DNA of 64,000 nucleotides from Phoronis australis (Eukaryota > Phoronida > Phoronidae): positions 265,754 through 329,753 of the forward strand of contig NMRA01000174.1 in assembly GCA_002633005.1 (NCBI GenBank). Reading direction: 5' to 3'. The position numbers and the translations under genes were made by a program. Each line of letters opens with the position of its first letter. The stretch's first letter is position 1. Of the stretch, positions 12,791 to 25,500 are shown one piece after another. The notes beneath the pieces were generated by a model. It searched no databases and was not told the origin of the DNA. It saw only the letters and a program-made list of their open reading frames with translations.

Positions 12791-15700
12791 ACATGCTGCC
12801 CAAAGCCAAGCTGGTGAAAGATTTAATCAACACATCCATCAATAATTCAAACAGTAACTGAGCCCTGCCCATTGGAATGTCATTGCCTAAAAACTGAAGA
12901 CATACCTGGTATAAGTAATATAGACCCACAGTTTCTCTAAGTCACACTGACAGGTCATTTTTAAATTAAATTCTACTACTGTACTGCATGAACTCTCAGG
13001 TTTAAATGTTAATAAATCACTACAAGGACAGAAAAAATCAGTGAAGACTGGTAGTTTACAATACATGATAACACTTGCACAAACTCCACTTATTCATTTC
13101 TCTGAACTCTCACAGTACACCTAGTTCCCTTGTAACACTTGTGATCTCTCAAGCCAGTGTTTGTGGCAGTGCCAGACCACAATAGTGGCTTGTTTATCAA
13201 AAAACAGGAGGCTGTTTTTCTCCAACAGAGTTATTTTGTTGGAGAACAAAAATTAGCCTACCCGTGAATGAGATAAAGCTCGCAAGCTGTATTACCAGGA
13301 ATTTTTCTCTGAGTGACATTTTACACGGAAACAAGATTGAACCAGCATGTACCATTTTATCTACAACTAAAAGCAAGCCACTTATACGCTAAATGACGCC
13401 CGTTAAATGAAATCACACCAAGGCATAATGATGACAAATGGAAAAATTACAATGTGAAACTGAAACAATGCACGCTCGCTCGTGTCACTTAAAGTGGCTA
13501 AAAACCTGTGTTCTGCCCAAGAAGCCAACGTTGGATTTAAATCACCTGCCTCTAAAATTAGCCTCAACTTGACTCTTGCTCAGATTGGAAATGATTTCAG
13601 GGTTTGCAAAGAGCTAACAGGTCATTACCGGTATATTCCTTGCGACCATGCTCACCATACAAAATGACACGTCACAGCATGGAGAGCCAACTTGTAGAGC
13701 CCTAGACTCAAGCAATAACGAACCGCTCACTCCACAAAATGACATGCCATAACATAACGAACAGTCCGTTCTGAAATCAACTCAATATATTTGACTAAGG
13801 AACAAATTGAGACCAATTTCATAACAGGAAGTAGCCTAAACCAAAATTGGGTTTTTGTGATGGAAGGCGGATTAAGCATGAACTGATAACAATTGCACTC
13901 GGAAAATAAATTAGACAAAGAACAGAATTGAAGGTAAAAGTTATGCACTCCAATTCAAAACGCAAGTTTTGCAACAATGGCAAATTTTTATAGGAATCAC
14001 AGCCCCCTACATATCCAACAACCAGGAATACCCAACATGTTCACTTCGTCCTTTTTTGCTTACGCCAGTCCAAACATTACACTCAAGGTCACACATTTTT
14101 CAATCCTCCGGGTACACAATTTGCTCCACAAAGCTTGAACACTATCGGAGCTCAATAGTTACATTAAGGCTTCTTTCCAAAGAGACCTTTATGTATACTC
14201 GCACTTGTACAATGAAACTGTTTTCATATTTCAATGCAGAAATGGATACAGAAGTACCACCCTGCCAAAGATAGTCAGTGATTTATCAACAAAAGACAGG
14301 TGTCGACAGAACTTTTTTAGTCACTTCTACGGTAATTTAGGAAATATTCTGCATTCAGCTGTAGCATAGTGAGAGTACAAAGCCTCTTTTGCTCAGCCCA
14401 GTTTCTAATTCTGCTGAGCAAGGTGGGCCAAGTTGACAGCGACGAAAATATTTTCCTTTATTCAGGGACATTTTGAGACACATTTGTTTGAATCGCCTGA
14501 ATATGCCACTGCACAACACATTCCGCTCAGGGTCACAGTTCATCCCGTTAGCACGTTGGGGTACCTGTTGGGGTACCTTAGCTACAGATGGCCATTAGAA
14601 GTAACAGTATCCTAGATAATGTGTTTCATCTTCCTGTTTGATTTCAAGCAATGATAAGCACTGAATGGAGTGTGCCTGAGCATTGGCGTATTCCAACTTC
14701 TGCATTTTTATCATTAACCGGTACTTAACAAACCGGCACCAGCACTTTAATTGACCTATCCTTATGAAGCGAGGTCAGTGCCTGAGCAAAATGAGAGGCA
14801 ATTTTACAAAATGACGGAGGCAAAGGAAAATATCCTACTGCATTAAATCCACCAACTAACCTATAACCATCTAGCGACAAGGAGAATTTCATCATGTCGA
14901 AGCTATATCATAAAAGGGCTATTGGATCATGTGCGGTCCACTTGTGAATGGGGTTGCCATGTGTGCTTTCTACGTGAATATGCAAATCATGGGCTTGAAT
15001 GAACTAACAGTATTTTGTAAAACAAATTGGAAAATGTCCACTTTGACAAATTTTGGATCCAAGAAAGTGCAGCCAAATGTCTATTCTAAAAAGAGCATGA
15101 GTCCCATAAAATTACCTAAGAAGAGGTGAATATCACACAGTAATTTCAACTGTGACTAAACTACACGGCAATTTATATCTAATGCCCCATTTGCTAAATT
15201 GACAGAACTTTAAGTAATGTCCCAACTATTTTTCATGCCTCTGCACGACTAACCTTCAACAAACCGGGTGGCAGCCAGGAAAACCATCGCAAGACGTGAA
15301 GTTTTAACACCATGAATTACATCCAAGGAGAACAAGGAGAGCACAGAATACTTCAAACAAACGTTCCCTGGGAATTGGTGCAGCTCCAGAGCAACACCCA
15401 AACCAAATATTTTTCAACAAGGCAGTCTGCATTGTCAGTAAACATTCCATTATTGATCAAGAGTAGGTACAACAAAAGTTCCTGCCAAACAGTTTTAGTC
15501 ACTGAAAAGGCAATACATGGCTATTTGTGATAACATCAAAATATAAATATGCCTTGTGCAGGAAAATACTTGGGATACATATGGTCTCCACCTTGAATGA
15601 AGGTCATACCCACTGAACCCTGAGTTACATAACACAAGACCATGAAATGGAGTGTAGAAGTTCTCCACCAAGTTACACCAGAGGACTGTGGAAAGCCAAA

Positions 15701-16161
15701 ATAGACAAAAATACTTACCAATAAAGTCCAAAACAAGAATTTTCAAATCTCGTTTTAATACAAAATGAAATTACTAGGATTTCCTTTTCACTTCAGAAAT
15801 TACAGCAAAAATGTACAACAAAAAAAATTGCAAAAATAAATTTCAAATGCTAGGAAAACGTAGCCATGAAAATGACAGTCATCCAGTTGAAGCAAGATGG
15901 CAGAGCCTGTTGGCAAAGAATTCTCGTTTTAACTCCCAAATCAACAAAACCAGTTCACTACACCTACAGTCAAAACCTACAAATGGAATTGCAAATTACT
16001 TACTGTTGAAGTTCTATCTACGCACATCCATTTTTCGTAAATGCCAGACTTTCTGAACCCTCTCTGTACACTCAGATTTACTGCAAAAAAAGTTGCACAC
16101 GAAAATCCAGAGCATGTAGACAGGGCTTTACATGAATAGGAGACTCACACATATTGATAAG

Positions 16162-16360
16162 CAGTGGCGGATCTAGGATACCATAAGGGAGGGGCCCAAC
16201 AAGTTACCTCGGGGAATTGGGCAAAACGCGGTTGTATGTGTACAGGTGTCCCGAAACTTGCGTGGGGCGGGAGTATGAACCTTGTGTTCGGAAACTCTAT
16301 CAACTAAAAAATACAACGGGAACGCGACGCGATCTGGGTCCCCCTTCTCCACTATCGGTC
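16162..16360 (+). mobile_element. Possible DNA-transposon end with CAGTGGCGGAT terminus
   Basis: The block starts with CAGTGGCGGATCTAGG followed by a G-rich run reaching 'ggggccc', a form I associate with terminal inverted repeats of hAT-like non-autonomous elements in animals. A weak inverted counterpart ('gatctgggtccccc...ctccacta') lies near 16331-16357. The right end is uncertain. Confidence 0.35.
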
Positions 16361-16819
16361 CTAGTTATATTTCCTCACGCTTCATGCTATTGCTGTTTCA
16401 CTATGATATGCCCTGATAAACATGACCAACTAGTCCTCATCTTTCCATATTCTGTCTTCTACCTATCATGCGAATAGATGCACGACAAAAGTACAGGAAT
16501 AGTCATTTTGAGGAGGTCCTACGATCAGGATGTCATAACTAAAGCTCTCATTAGCCAAGATGAAATAGAAAGCGATGACCAATCCAACACCCTTGAAAAG
16601 ACAGAACTTAGCTGCTTACCAGTGTGGGACCATATATAAATTTTGGACATTACCGGTATTTTCCATGAACTATTACGGATTCCTTTATAATTTCTTACTA
16701 TATAAAATTTGGCATCAAGGGAAAGTATACGAAAGTGTAGCATTCAGGAAGATGGACCTTGTGCTCAATATGGTAAGTCCTGAAGGCCTGTACCACTGGC
16801 TCTGAAGCTTCCATGTTGT

Positions 16820-17060
16820 CAAAGGTTCGGTCAATGAGAACACTTAACTTCGGTCTTGAATCGAAGTTAACAGCTTAAGTTGACTCCAAAGTAAAGAGGT
16901 GGATTTAACAGCTAAGCACTGAGTCTCCCTTACAGTGGGAACACTTAACTTCAATGCTATGGAGTTATTAGCTCGGGTCACTGCCTGCGTTTACCAACAG
17001 CAGGTAGTTACTAGTTACTATTTGTTAATATTTTGTTCCAATAATTATTATTTTGCCGCT
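16820..17060. mobile_element. Diverged fragment related to MITE family A
   Basis: It carries the same phrases as family A ('gaacacttaacttcggt', 'cgaagttaacagc', 'aggtggatttaacag', 'taatattttgttccaataat'), but rearranged and more diverged than the copies at 5857 and 17488. It probably represents an older insertion next to the younger copy. Confidence 0.5.
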
Positions 17061-17487
17061 AGAAGCATTCTGCTTCAATTTAACCACGTATTTGCTGGAT
17101 TCTTTACAGTAAAAGAATCACCAACGTGTAGTATATATGCAAAACGAAGTCCCAACATGCCATAACACCTTTGTTTGGATCAGGTGTTAGTCTGCCCAAG
17201 AGTCAAATTTTTTAATGTTATTTTCTAGTACATCTTCATTGTCCCATCATGGCATCTGCTGAATGACTTGTGAAGTTGACGTTATAGTTTCCTATCAGGG
17301 GAGAGAGAGATCCTGGCCATTTTCGATGGCAAGCCCTGTCAACAACAACAAGGCCATATGACCAAAGGTCATATTAACACCGCCTTGAGACAAGTTCGCT
17401 GAACTATAATTCTGAAGCTGATGGGCACTGACGTTCAACTTTGCCATAACAACAGTTGACATCAAAGCTTTGATAGTAGCGAATTAA

Positions 17488-17915
17488 AAGGGCCTTTCAT
17501 ACCAACGTCGCAGTTAAAAGCTCCAGTTAACATCGCAGTTAACAGGTGGATTTAATAGCGCAATGGGAGCAGTATGAATGCTTAACTTCGGTCCAGTCGA
17601 AGTTATCGCCAGGTGCCACTGCTATCGTCAACAGATACAAGGTAGTGCCATCACTAACAGCTGCTTATATTTTGCTCTAATAATAACCAGTCGATTTGAA
17701 AATATATTTAATGTCACTTAGCACATGTAAATTTTTCCAAATTGAAACATTGAAAAAATTTTAGCGTGCAACGCTACCTTGCGATAACTTCGATGACGAC
17801 AGCGGCACCAACCGCTTACTTCGATGTTCATTAACTACGGAAGCCACTGTGAACGGTCCAATTAACTGCGCTGTTTACGTGGACGCTGGGCTCAGACTGT
17901 ATGGGAAAGGGCCTT
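17488..17915 (+). mobile_element. MITE family A, copy 2 (about 428 bp)
   Basis: Starts 'aagggcctttcatacc' and ends '...tatgggaaagggcctt', an imperfect terminal inverted repeat. Internally it matches the reverse complement of 5857-6372 in order, including 'cttcggtc.agtcgaagttatcgcc', 'gctgcttatattttgctctaat' and 'ggtccaattaactgcg'. It has no open frame of note. Confidence 0.75.
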
Positions 17916-19519
17916 TGAACACCAGCACCATTCAGAATGGTCCTCATCTCCACAGTTCAGCCTAAGCTAAGATAACAGGCACACTTTTGTCCCAGCCTCC
18001 AAGGTAATTACTTTGACCCTTTTTAAATAATAGCAGGCAGGATGAAAGAACTTAACCTTTGTGAGCAGACAAGCAGACTGGCCTAAAGAATACAGTGATA
18101 CAATCAAAGGCTTTATGACCAGCTATTAGGTAAAGATAGGAGTCAATAAAGGCCAAGACTATTTAAATTACTAGTAGGGGAAATAAATGGGACACATTAC
18201 AATCAGGGAAAAATCTCAAAGTCTGTTTGTTGTAAGACATGTTGTACTTTAAATTTCAATGTTAGAACAAAAAGACTTACATGTAACATCAAGATGAACA
18301 CAGGCATAAAATTCTGCTTAAAACGATCCTAATCTTGAAACCAAAGAATACTTCAAGGTCAATGTCCTACTTGCAGAGAAGACTGATGTACACCGTGAGT
18401 GAATTGCAAAACCAACAAGCTTGCCACTTGAGAAATGATTTCCTCTTTGCAGCATTTCTTGATGATAAAAGAGCCCTTTGATTACTCACTTAACTTATGT
18501 GTTGTTGAAACTGCAAAGTTAGTTGAAGCTTTTTGTGGTTAACTACAATTGATGTGAGGCCAGCGAGGGAACGAAGTTATCACAAAACAGTGCCCCAAAA
18601 ACAATTTGAAGGAATCATATAAATATATGGTGAAATAATAAATGAAATGAAGTGCTTCTAGTGGCGAAGTAGTGGATATTTGAGAAAAAGGTGTCAAATA
18701 ATGTCACATGTGCCCTTATTGACAGCGACACCTGCCAATAACTCAGTGACACCACATTTTATATTCATACCACAATGAAGCATCGACAATCCGACAATCC
18801 ATTGTAAAAGTCACCTATTTACAGAGTATTTAACGAGCTCTCAAGTACGATCAAAAACTAAGTTAACTGGTTGTATCAACCCACACTCCCAAAAACATCG
18901 ACATTGGCATGAACGACCCATAGACCTTCAGAGTCTAGTCTTATAATAGTCTGTACCAAAACTACATTAAAATTGCACTTTTGTTACGACTTCAGTATCC
19001 CGTTTAACAATATTTAGACATGGTAAATACTGGTTCTAGTAATTTATTGTTTCCCAGAACAAGTGCTCCTGATCCAATATGTCTTTTCCACCGACAAAAT
19101 CCAGTTCAATGGAACAACTGTGCAATCAAAAAGTACTAGTAGTCTAGATACCAAGTGATGAAAAATCAACCCAAGACGTTGGCCAATTCTAAACTCTCCA
19201 TGGTCAACCACCACTTTTGAATAGATACGAAAGTTGAAAGAATATGATGAAAAACTAGCTGAAAGCACTTGAAAGGATTTCAAGAACGGAATGGCCTCCA
19301 ACCCATCCTCTCTAGGCTCTGTACATATAGTAGGTATTAACGGTACATGACTTCATCGGTTTAAGCAATAATTAACTCACAAAAACTCAATAGTTTCCAA
19401 TGAACAAGGGACTAATGAGGGTATTTAGTAGCATACTCACATAACAGCAAGTCTGCATAGATCTAAAACGGTGAAGAAATTCATGACATAACTGACGATG
19501 ATTTAAGCATATGGCAATT
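17916..19519. other. Non-coding stretch, no gene seen
   Basis: No recognisable exons or RNA genes. Short open frames only. Confidence 0.5.
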
Positions 19520-19812
19520 CTATCCAAACAACAGGCAGTACTCTCTACAGCCCAAGGCTGGGAAACACTCTCTACAGCCCAATAACGGGCAACACACTCT
19601 ACAGCCTAATAACGGACAACACTCTCTACAGCCCAATACTGGGCAACACTCTCTACAGCCCAATACCTGGCAACACTCTCTACAGCCCAACACCTGGCAA
19701 TACTCTCTACAGCTCAATACCGGGCAACACTCTCTGCAGTCCAATATCGGGCAATACTCTCTACAGCCCAATACCGAGAAATACCCTCTAAAGCCCAATA
19801 CCAGGCAATATT
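19520..19812. repeat. Minisatellite, 27-bp unit, about ten copies
   Basis: The unit is close to 'caacactctctacagcccaa' plus 'tactggg' (27 bp), with unit-to-unit substitutions. Because 27 is divisible by 3, the - strand stays open for about 114 codons as a Cys-rich 9-residue repeat. That frame is a by-product of the repeat and has no other support as a gene. Confidence 0.85.
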
Positions 19813-20344
19813 CTCCTAGATGCTGTGCAATCAAAGGGCCATAGTCCTGATTGGAAGTCCTCAAGTTGCATTATAAAATATCAGTGATATAATAAATGCA
19901 CAAAATATTCCATCAGGAAATGTTTACTTGATGATTAATAAGCTTGATTACCTTTACACCAATACAACTTAACTTAAAAGCAGTTTTGTCACATGACCAG
20001 AAGTTGTGCTCATTGTTGTCAGGCAGTGACCCATCCGTAATAACACTTGCGCTCTAGAAGATTTTCAGCAAATTATGTCTTTATCTGGATTAACCATCCA
20101 AGTAACTTCCCTTTTTACCTTTTATATAAGTACTCAAACTAAGACCTTGGGTATTGGAATTTCTTTTTCAACAGATTGGAGTCCTCAATAAAACCACCTG
20201 CCAACTCAAAGTCAAACGGAAATGTATGGAGGGTTAAAATACAAGGAAGACAAAAAGGCGAGGTGGACCCGTCTAAGTTGTCATAAGAACAACATGGCAG
20301 GCAATGGGCGTTTCTTGCATCTGGCCAAGTAAATCCTACTAATA

Positions 20345-20620
20345 AGATTAGATTTCTAGATTGCCGGTCTAGTACTCTCACCACTGAGCTACTGAGGACC
20401 CGATATCTGTGCAATTACTGTTTACAGCCAACTGTTAAGTCATACATCCCATGAGCAGGAATCCTGTGTGAAAAAGGCGAAACGCCGCTCTTGGGATGTA
20501 TGACTTTACAGTTGGCTGTAAACAGTAATTGCACAGATATCGGGTCCTCAGTAGCTCAGTGGTGAGAGCACTAGACCGGCAATCTAGAGACCTTTGGTTC
20601 GATTCCCAGTTGGGGTTCCT
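20345..20620. mobile_element. Palindromic tRNA-derived SINE pair
   Basis: Two copies of a tRNA-like head lie head to head: - strand within 20350-20403 and + strand within 20542-20620. The arms (about 20350-20452 and 20487-20588) are nearly perfect inverted repeats around a short loop. The + copy has a box A-like 'TAGCTCAGTGGTGAGAGCA', a 5-bp anticodon stem with a seven-base loop and a perfect box B 'GGTTCGATTCC'. The 3' side cannot pair with the 5' acceptor side. It is therefore a SINE head and not a functional tRNA gene. Confidence 0.75.
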
Positions 20621-21177
20621 GATTTTTCTGTGTTTATTGATATATTTCATTACTGGCCAACCTCAGCGTCTATATATCTACTAAGATTAGATTCAATGAC
20701 TTCACCATAAATGCGAAGAGACAATTATTTAGATTTGGTGAGTGATGGTCCCTAATTTTGAGAGCCAGGCAATCACTGAATAGCTTTCAGTCATTCAATG
20801 GGTGTATGTGACTCTCGAAACCAGGGACCCCAAAAAGAGATCACAGCTGGATCAACCAAAAATGATCAGAAGTTTCTTAACAAGTGAGTCAGATTTTATT
20901 GTGTTATGTAGTGTTCCGATATTTCAATTCTAAAGTTATCTACAAATTCAAGAAACAGGCCTCAGTTAGCAAAGTGCACAAAAGGACTACCAAGCTCCCC
21001 ACAGTAGCAATTACCATGTTGTCCGACTGGCAATAGTACCTTTCAGTGGTTTCAAATTTTTGAGAACCAGTTTCTTCCACTGAAAACCGGAGATTGTCTG
21101 TGATAGTACAAGTGGCCTGTGTTTAGCTTCATGGTGTTCATATTGTACGCGATTTCAAGCTTTTAGGCAATTGTAAT

Positions 21178-21203
21178 GCTGCTGCTGCTGCTGCTGCTGC
21201 TGC
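21178..21203. repeat. (GCT)n microsatellite
   Basis: Uninterrupted GCT/CTG triplets, a little under nine units, in non-coding sequence about 1.2 kb upstream of the LYSMD start codon. Confidence 0.95.
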
Positions 21204-21443
21204 ATTTATAAACTTATGGCTTTATGCGGGTATACTGGCTAGTCCAAGGTCAACCCCTAATCAGGGATTAATTTGACTCAGCAATAACTACACCTTTTCA
21301 AACTCCAGGACCCTTGTAAGTGACTGCTGCCTTTCATGACTTAGCCAGTGGGCAGCACGAGAGCTTATTTTGAAAGTTTAGAACATACCTAATAGTATAG
21401 CCCACAAGTATTGTGTATGCCATTACATACCTACAGAGAGCCA

Positions 21444-21612
21444 CTGGAAGTCCGGCGAGGTATACAATTTCACCACTACGTGATGAGAAAATTGATCACT
21501 ATGATTGGTTGCTACTTGACCTTCGATCGGGGTCATTCATAGTCGAAGGTTAAGCAGAAGGTAATCACGTGCGTTAATTAGTGGTGGGATTGCGAACCTC
21601 GCTAGGCTTCCA
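21444..21612. mobile_element. Small inverted-repeat element (MITE-like)
   Basis: The left arm carries 'tggaagtccggcgaggt' and 'caccacta'. The right arm carries the inverted counterparts 'tagtggtg' and 'acctcgctaggcttcca', with 'acgtgat' and 'atcacgtg' inside. The pairing probably extends outward to about 21400 and 21660. It is non-coding. Confidence 0.6.
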
Positions 21613-22359
21613 ACAATTCTATGTAAATGTGTAATGACGCAATACTCCCTTTTTTATTTATGCATAGTGTATACTAGCTAGAGGTATGATGTAAAAGGCT
21701 GAAATAAGCTCCCATGACATGGACATAGCCATAGACATAGTGAACAGCAGGTCAGGCACAGAAGTGTACAAGTGACTGGCAATGAACCTCGGGGGCAGCC
21801 ACCACAAACTTGGATGTCCATGTTTCAGCAAATTTTCACATGAACAGGTGACAGGGTCACGTTTTTAGGTCTGGTCAGTCATGCGTGTTACGTCTTTACG
21901 TATAATGTTGACCAAAGCAAAGGGAGGACATTTCACTTCGGCACAGCAGAGCAAGACCAGTCCAGAGACTGAACCACCAATAAAGTCTGTAGGCCAAGTT
22001 AAATTACATTTAAGCTTAAAATGTCAATTTCCAAGAACCAAATTAACAGCAATTTTAAAAACAAACGTACCTGGTTTGTTTTCGTTCAGCCAGAGTCAAA
22101 ATTAACTAACTTTGTGGACCGATGTTTCACATCACCTTCCTCTTTCAGAGAACAAGACAACACAGACTTAGTAAATAAAATCCGGAAATTTGATTGGTCA
22201 TTTTACAGATTCCCTAAAATCGATTAGTAAAAACAGCACAACTCTGAAATTAAGCATCTGCAGTGTTAACATAAACTATTAATGGATTTTGATTTTCCAA
22301 CATAATTGAATTTGAATAAAAAACAAATTTAAGTGGTAAAGCTTTTGTGGAGTGTCATG

Positions 22360-22397
22360 CGCTTTCTTACTTCCTTATTTTGTTCCGAAAATGGCGG
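22360..22397 (+). promoter_or_regulatory. Candidate core promoter motifs at LYSMD start (ETS-like, YY1-like)
   Basis: ACTTCCTT at 22369-22376 fits an ETS site in reverse. AAAATGGCGG at 22388-22397 fits the YY1 consensus and includes the ATG itself. YY1 sites overlapping or just downstream of start sites, in the translated orientation, are a known feature of TATA-less animal promoters. This is motif matching only. No transcript data are available. Confidence 0.4.
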
Positions 22398-22555
22398 AAG
22401 GTGGGGGTGAAAAGTCATTCCTTGGCCAATTTGTTAGAAATCAGACAAAATATGGTGCTACGAGGAAGATGAATACACCGAACGAAACATACATTAATCA
22501 TACTGTGCAAAAGGGTGATACAGTTCAAGGAATAGCCCTAGCGTATGGGGTTTCG
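22391..22555 (+). CDS. LYSMD2: LYSMD exon 1 (55 codons, start of LysM domain)
   Basis: The ATG lies in a good context (aaaATGg). The exon ends '...GTTTCG' and is followed by GTAAGG at 22556, a phase 0 donor. It encodes a short polar leader and the first half of the LysM domain up to 'AYGVS'. The frame stays open upstream, but only from a non-ATG codon, so 22391 is chosen. Confidence 0.92.
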
Positions 22556-25500
22556 GTAAGGTTTTTCACATTGCGTGAATGAAGGCCAGAACGAAATCGA
22601 CGAAGTCAAGCTTCTGATAGTGAAAATTCATATCTAGATTGAAGCTGAAAGTAGTCCAACTGAAACTTAAAATGCTTTGTCTTAATGCGCCCATTATTTT
22701 GCGATTGCCTGATTCTCTTAGTCGGGGACCGCTATATCCAACCAGTGGCAGTGGCATGTTCAGCCTTGAGACAGTGACCACCGTCTCTACTCTAGCTAGT
22801 AGAGATGATGTAGCTCCTAGGAGCTTCATCCACCGGAAGCTTTTCGGCAAATTATGCCTCACACCGACTAAAAGATCAAAGTCACATTGTTATAAATACC
22901 TTTTGCGCATTGAGGGACACCTTAGGAGACCGTCAATGTCTTTAATTCCGTCCAATTTGAGCAAATACTCTCGTTATCAAATTTTTTCTTCTAGCAGTCT
23001 CTAGTTCAGTTCCCAAAATCTGTAACTGACCATTTTTACGCTGCGCACGCAAGGGGATATAACGTCATGCCACTAGCCGTGGGCAGTGTTAAAAATGGCC
23101 AGTTTCCGATTTTAGGAACTGAATGAAAGACTGCTCGAAGAAAAAGTTGATAAGGGGAGTATTTGTTCGAGTTGGAAGGAATTAAAGACATCGATGGCCT
23201 CCTAAAGTGTCCCACTATGTGCGAAAGGTACTTATAACAATGTGACTTTGATTTTTTAATCGGTGTGAGGCATAATTCGCCGAAAAGCTTGTGGCGCTTC
23301 ACTGTCTGTAGTTCAACTAGAGACGATGGTCACTGTCTACCCATACTGATGCCTGTGCCAAACTGATGCCTGTGCCAAACTGATTTGGTGCACTTCAATT
23401 TGGCGCGGGTTGGTGAGCCAAACTTACGCTTGCGCCAAACTAAATCTACCGTGTAAGTTTCCAAATTACTACCAGTGGTTTATGTGGTTTTTTAACGATT
23501 ATCAAAATTGAAATTTACAACACCGAGTGCGTCATAGTGCACTTCCACCGTGTGATTAATCCATATGATTTACATACATGAGCAGTCATTGTGGTCAATT
23601 TTGGCTTCTAATAAGCATAAAAAAATCCACAAACCACTAGCAGTAATTTGGGAACTTACGGTAGCTTCAGTTTGGCACAGGCATTAGTGTATCTCACTAG
23701 CCTGTGCCAAATTGTAGTGTGCCAAATCAGTTTGGCGCAGGCATCAGTTACAGTCCCTGATTTGGAGAACCAGTTTCGTCCATTGAATGACGGTGATTCA
23801 GTGATTGCCACATTTTGTCTGCTGAATATCAGGCATTAAACTGGTTCTCAGAATGCAGGACCCCTGAAAGTGTCTATTGCCGTTGATGTGGCTTCTTCTT
23901 TTTTGTAGGTTGAACAGATTAAACGGATAAACAAGTTATGGACAAACGAAAGTCTGTGTCTACGTGACATACTTCAGATTCCCTCGACCAGCATTCCGCA
24001 AAGTGCATCACTGGGCAGCGTTCTAAACGAGGATGGAGACGTTAACTGTGGTGCATCATCTGCCCAAACACTAAATGAGAACCATGAAAACGGTACAAAC
24101 AAAACAGTGAGGCCACTTACGAAATCGAAAAGTGAACATTCATGTTTAAGAACAGACCCATTGTCTCCAATGGCTGCAGCAAGTGGTGATATTAACGCTA
24201 GAGACTTGCTCAGTCAGTACGACACGTCACTGGCACGCATGAAGTCAAACGTTGAAAAAATGATGTGCAATACAGAGTGAGTGTTTGGATTAATGTTGTG
24301 AAATAATATGTTCTTTGTTTGTATTGAGGAGCCTTTCTCGGCAGGTGCACAAACATGAGTTACTTACCTCAAGGGGGACCCTGATTTTCACAATAACAGA
24401 AAATTTATTGAATTGGATTGGCATTATGTTTCACTAATTCATATCTTTTAGGGTAATTGAATCTTTTTGAGCAGTTACCATGTCAAGGTCATTCTGACAA
24501 ATATTGTTAATTTACCAAAAATCAAAAATTTAATTTGCGCGAATTCGCGAAACACTTTGTTAACCGACTCGAGGCCTCTATTGACTGATGATTGCCTTGC
24601 ACCTGACAGTTTATTCAAATTGTTTGGCATTCCTTTCTGGAGATACCGTTAACATAGTTCTTAATTCCTTCAGGCAAATTCATATACTTTTCTGTTTCTG
24701 AAAACTTAAAAATCAGGGTCAGAATTGGCAATTTTCAGAATGCAATAAAAGTTTTGCTTTAAAAGCGACCTTTTTCATCTTTTGTCATTTTAATGGCCTC
24801 TATTCAAAATGCATTTTGCCCTGTGTACCTGGCTAAAAAATAAAAATCGAATTGGGTGTTTTACTCTCACGTGATCCAGCTTTGATAGGATTCCGTTTCG
24901 GCTACCAATCGAAGTCACAGTCAGCGCGTGCATGCACCATTTTCAAATTCTCAGTTTTTGGGTTGGCCAATCCCAATTAACTTTGAAGTATTTTTTCAAA
25001 TCTTGGATAGTTTGGACGTTCTCATTGGTAACCAAAATCGAATGCTATCCAGGGCCCCTGCTCTCCTAAAGGAAAAGGTGACTGTGCCCTCTGAGATGGG
25101 AATTTTTGGTTGAGGGGAGTGAAAGTGCTCACCCGCCACCACCAATTCTACCCCTGTCACAGGGTAAGGGGCTGATATTCAGCCCTGCTGTCTCTGTAAA
25201 GTAATGTAATGAGACTGATGTTATGAGAGTAAAAGACCAAATTCCTTTTCATTTTTGCCAACTGTGCAGGGCGAGGTGCAGCTTTTAATATTCGTTTTTA
25301 ATACGTGGGAAGGTTTAGTTTATTTTTGATATTTTGTTGCTAACTTGGTTGCGAAGCGAATCCATTTTTGTCTGTGAATATTATTAACAAATGCTTTTTA
25401 ATAGTTGTGTTGCAGCTTTGTTGTGAATTTTCCTTATTTGGATTCTGTTTTTTATTATTTTGTCAAAAAATATTAAACGTGTATTGCATGTGCATGTTAC

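Larger units (their letters stand above)
11101..16161. other. Non-coding stretch with small repeats, no gene seen
   Basis: Contains a perfect short hairpin at 11851-11906 and a tandem repeat of about 117 bp at 12517-12790. The remaining open frames are short and unlike known proteins. Confidence 0.5.

Noticed and set aside
19520-19864. Cys-rich 114-codon open frame on the - strand
   Set aside because: It is produced wholly by a 27-bp minisatellite whose unit is a multiple of three. There is no start context, splice partner or conserved domain.
20542-20620. Functional tRNA-Ala(GGC) gene
   Set aside because: The anticodon arm and box B are good, but the acceptor stem cannot pair, position 33 is C, and the copy lies in a SINE palindrome.
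22566-23302. Two similar proteins on opposite strands in LYSMD intron 1
   Set aside because: They are the two arms of one fold-back element read in opposite directions, with no known domain.
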